From the NCBI GenBank assembly GCA_048939265.1, contig JBHLPQ010000221.1:1-5868 (forward strand): a DNA stretch of 5,868 nt, read 5' to 3'. The DNA comes from Hodarchaeum sp048939265. Lineage in GTDB: Archaea > Asgardarchaeota > Heimdallarchaeia > Hodarchaeales > Hodarchaeaceae. Numbering within the stretch: position 1 is the stretch's first letter; the number at the start of each line of letters is the position of its first letter. The translations under genes were made by a program, and so were the position numbers. Under the pieces are notes generated by a model. That model did no database searches. It was not told where the DNA came from and saw only the letters and a list, made by a program, of their open reading frames with translations. Shown here in pieces: positions 5,416 through 5,868 of this stretch.

Positions 5416-5868
5416 AATGACTATTATTAAAATTCCCCCTAATAGGTTTGAAGAACGTCAAGCGAAGTTCCTAAAGATAATTGAGGAGCTCAATCTAGAG
5501 AGTTTTATTGTTTTAAGTCCCACTTCGATCTACTATCTGACAGGATTTGTAATGATTCCTACGGAGCGCCCTTTCATCCTTGTATTCAAAGGGTCGAGTT
5601 TGAACTTCTTTGTGCCAGAATTGGAAAAACAACATGTGTTAGAAGAGGTTCCAGAAGCTAAAGTTGTCAGCTATTTCGAGTACCCAAATGTTATTCACCC
5701 CATGATTCATTTCAAGAATTTCATCAAGGAAGACCTAAAGATTTCAAACAAACTAGGAGCTGAAGGTGGAGGCGCGCGGGGAATGTGGGGATACCAAGGC
5801 CCAAAATTTGAGGAAGTGTTAAAAATGAGTATCGCTATTCACTCCGATATTATAACCGATATGCGAAT
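5405..5868 (+). CDS. M24-family metallopeptidase (Xaa-Pro peptidase-like), 5' part
   Basis: The frame is open from an upstream TAA (5387-5389) to the window end, giving about 154 codons of a protein that should be near 360-400 residues. Counted from the ATG at 5417, the visible part matches the creatinase N-terminal domain: R10 and E12-R14 in the lead helix, L-S-P-T-S-I-Y-Y-L-T-G-F (33-44), E50-R-P facing the next strand, and G-x-x-G-P-K near 125-130 before the linker. In this family the N-terminal domain helps form the dimer and substrate pocket, while the pita-bread catalytic domain that binds two metal ions lies downstream, here beyond the window. The enzyme would cleave Xaa-Pro bonds in the cytoplasm, in peptide recycling. 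ATGs at 5405, 5408 and 5417 are all in frame; the family's usual start and TATA spacing slightly favour 5417. Catalytic residues cannot be checked here. Confidence 0.85.
   Translation, partial: MMIKMTIIKIPPNRFEERQAKFLKIIEELNLESFIVLSPTSIYYLTGFVMIPTERPFILVFKGSSLNFFVPELEKQHVLEEVPEAKVVSYFEYPNVIHPMIHFKNFIKEDLKISNKLGAEGGGARGMWGYQGPKFEEVLKMSIAIHSDIITDMR

Overview
The window is AT-rich and reads as a piece of an archaeal genome. The signs are candidate archaeal TATA boxes upstream of genes, TTG start codons with short purine-rich sites upstream, a NatA/ABC-2 type export pair, an archaeal-style endonuclease IV-like TIM barrel, and an M24 peptidase with archaeal flavour. A two-module winged-helix plus B-box/RING-like zinc protein resembles the eukaryote-like zinc proteins of Asgard archaea (Promethearchaeota). 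That lineage is an inference from protein style only; no rRNA or universal marker is present.

Layout. At 12-524 (+) a short secreted protein of unknown function ends in a strong hairpin plus T-run terminator. It converges on 631-1752 (-), a 373-residue protein made of two copies of a ~205-residue unit, each a predicted winged helix followed by a cysteine-rich metal site. The 284-base divergent gap 1753-2036 holds a potential RNA hairpin and the start region of a small aromatic-rich single-span membrane protein (2037-2285, +). That gene converges, with a 15-base gap, on a two-gene ABC export operon on the minus strand: the ATPase (4065-3097) is read first and overlaps the six-helix permease (3113-2301). 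Upstream of the ATPase is the clearest archaeal TATA box in the window. Reading away from it on the plus strand are a 41-residue zinc-ribbon miniprotein (4224-4349) and, 25 bases later, an endonuclease IV/xylose isomerase-like TIM-barrel protein (4375-5316), probably co-transcribed. After an 88-base gap with a palindrome and an exact 11-bp direct repeat comes the 5' part of an M24-family (Xaa-Pro peptidase-like) gene, cut by the window end.

How they work together. Only the ABC pair is a clear functional unit: an ATPase dimer driving a membrane exporter of unknown substrate. The zinc-ribbon and TIM-barrel genes may form a nucleic-acid-related unit, but this rests on adjacency. The most unusual item is the duplicated winged-helix/B-box-like protein, which could be a nucleic-acid-linked or ubiquitin-system-like adaptor. 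No mobile element, CRISPR array, tRNA or rRNA was seen.
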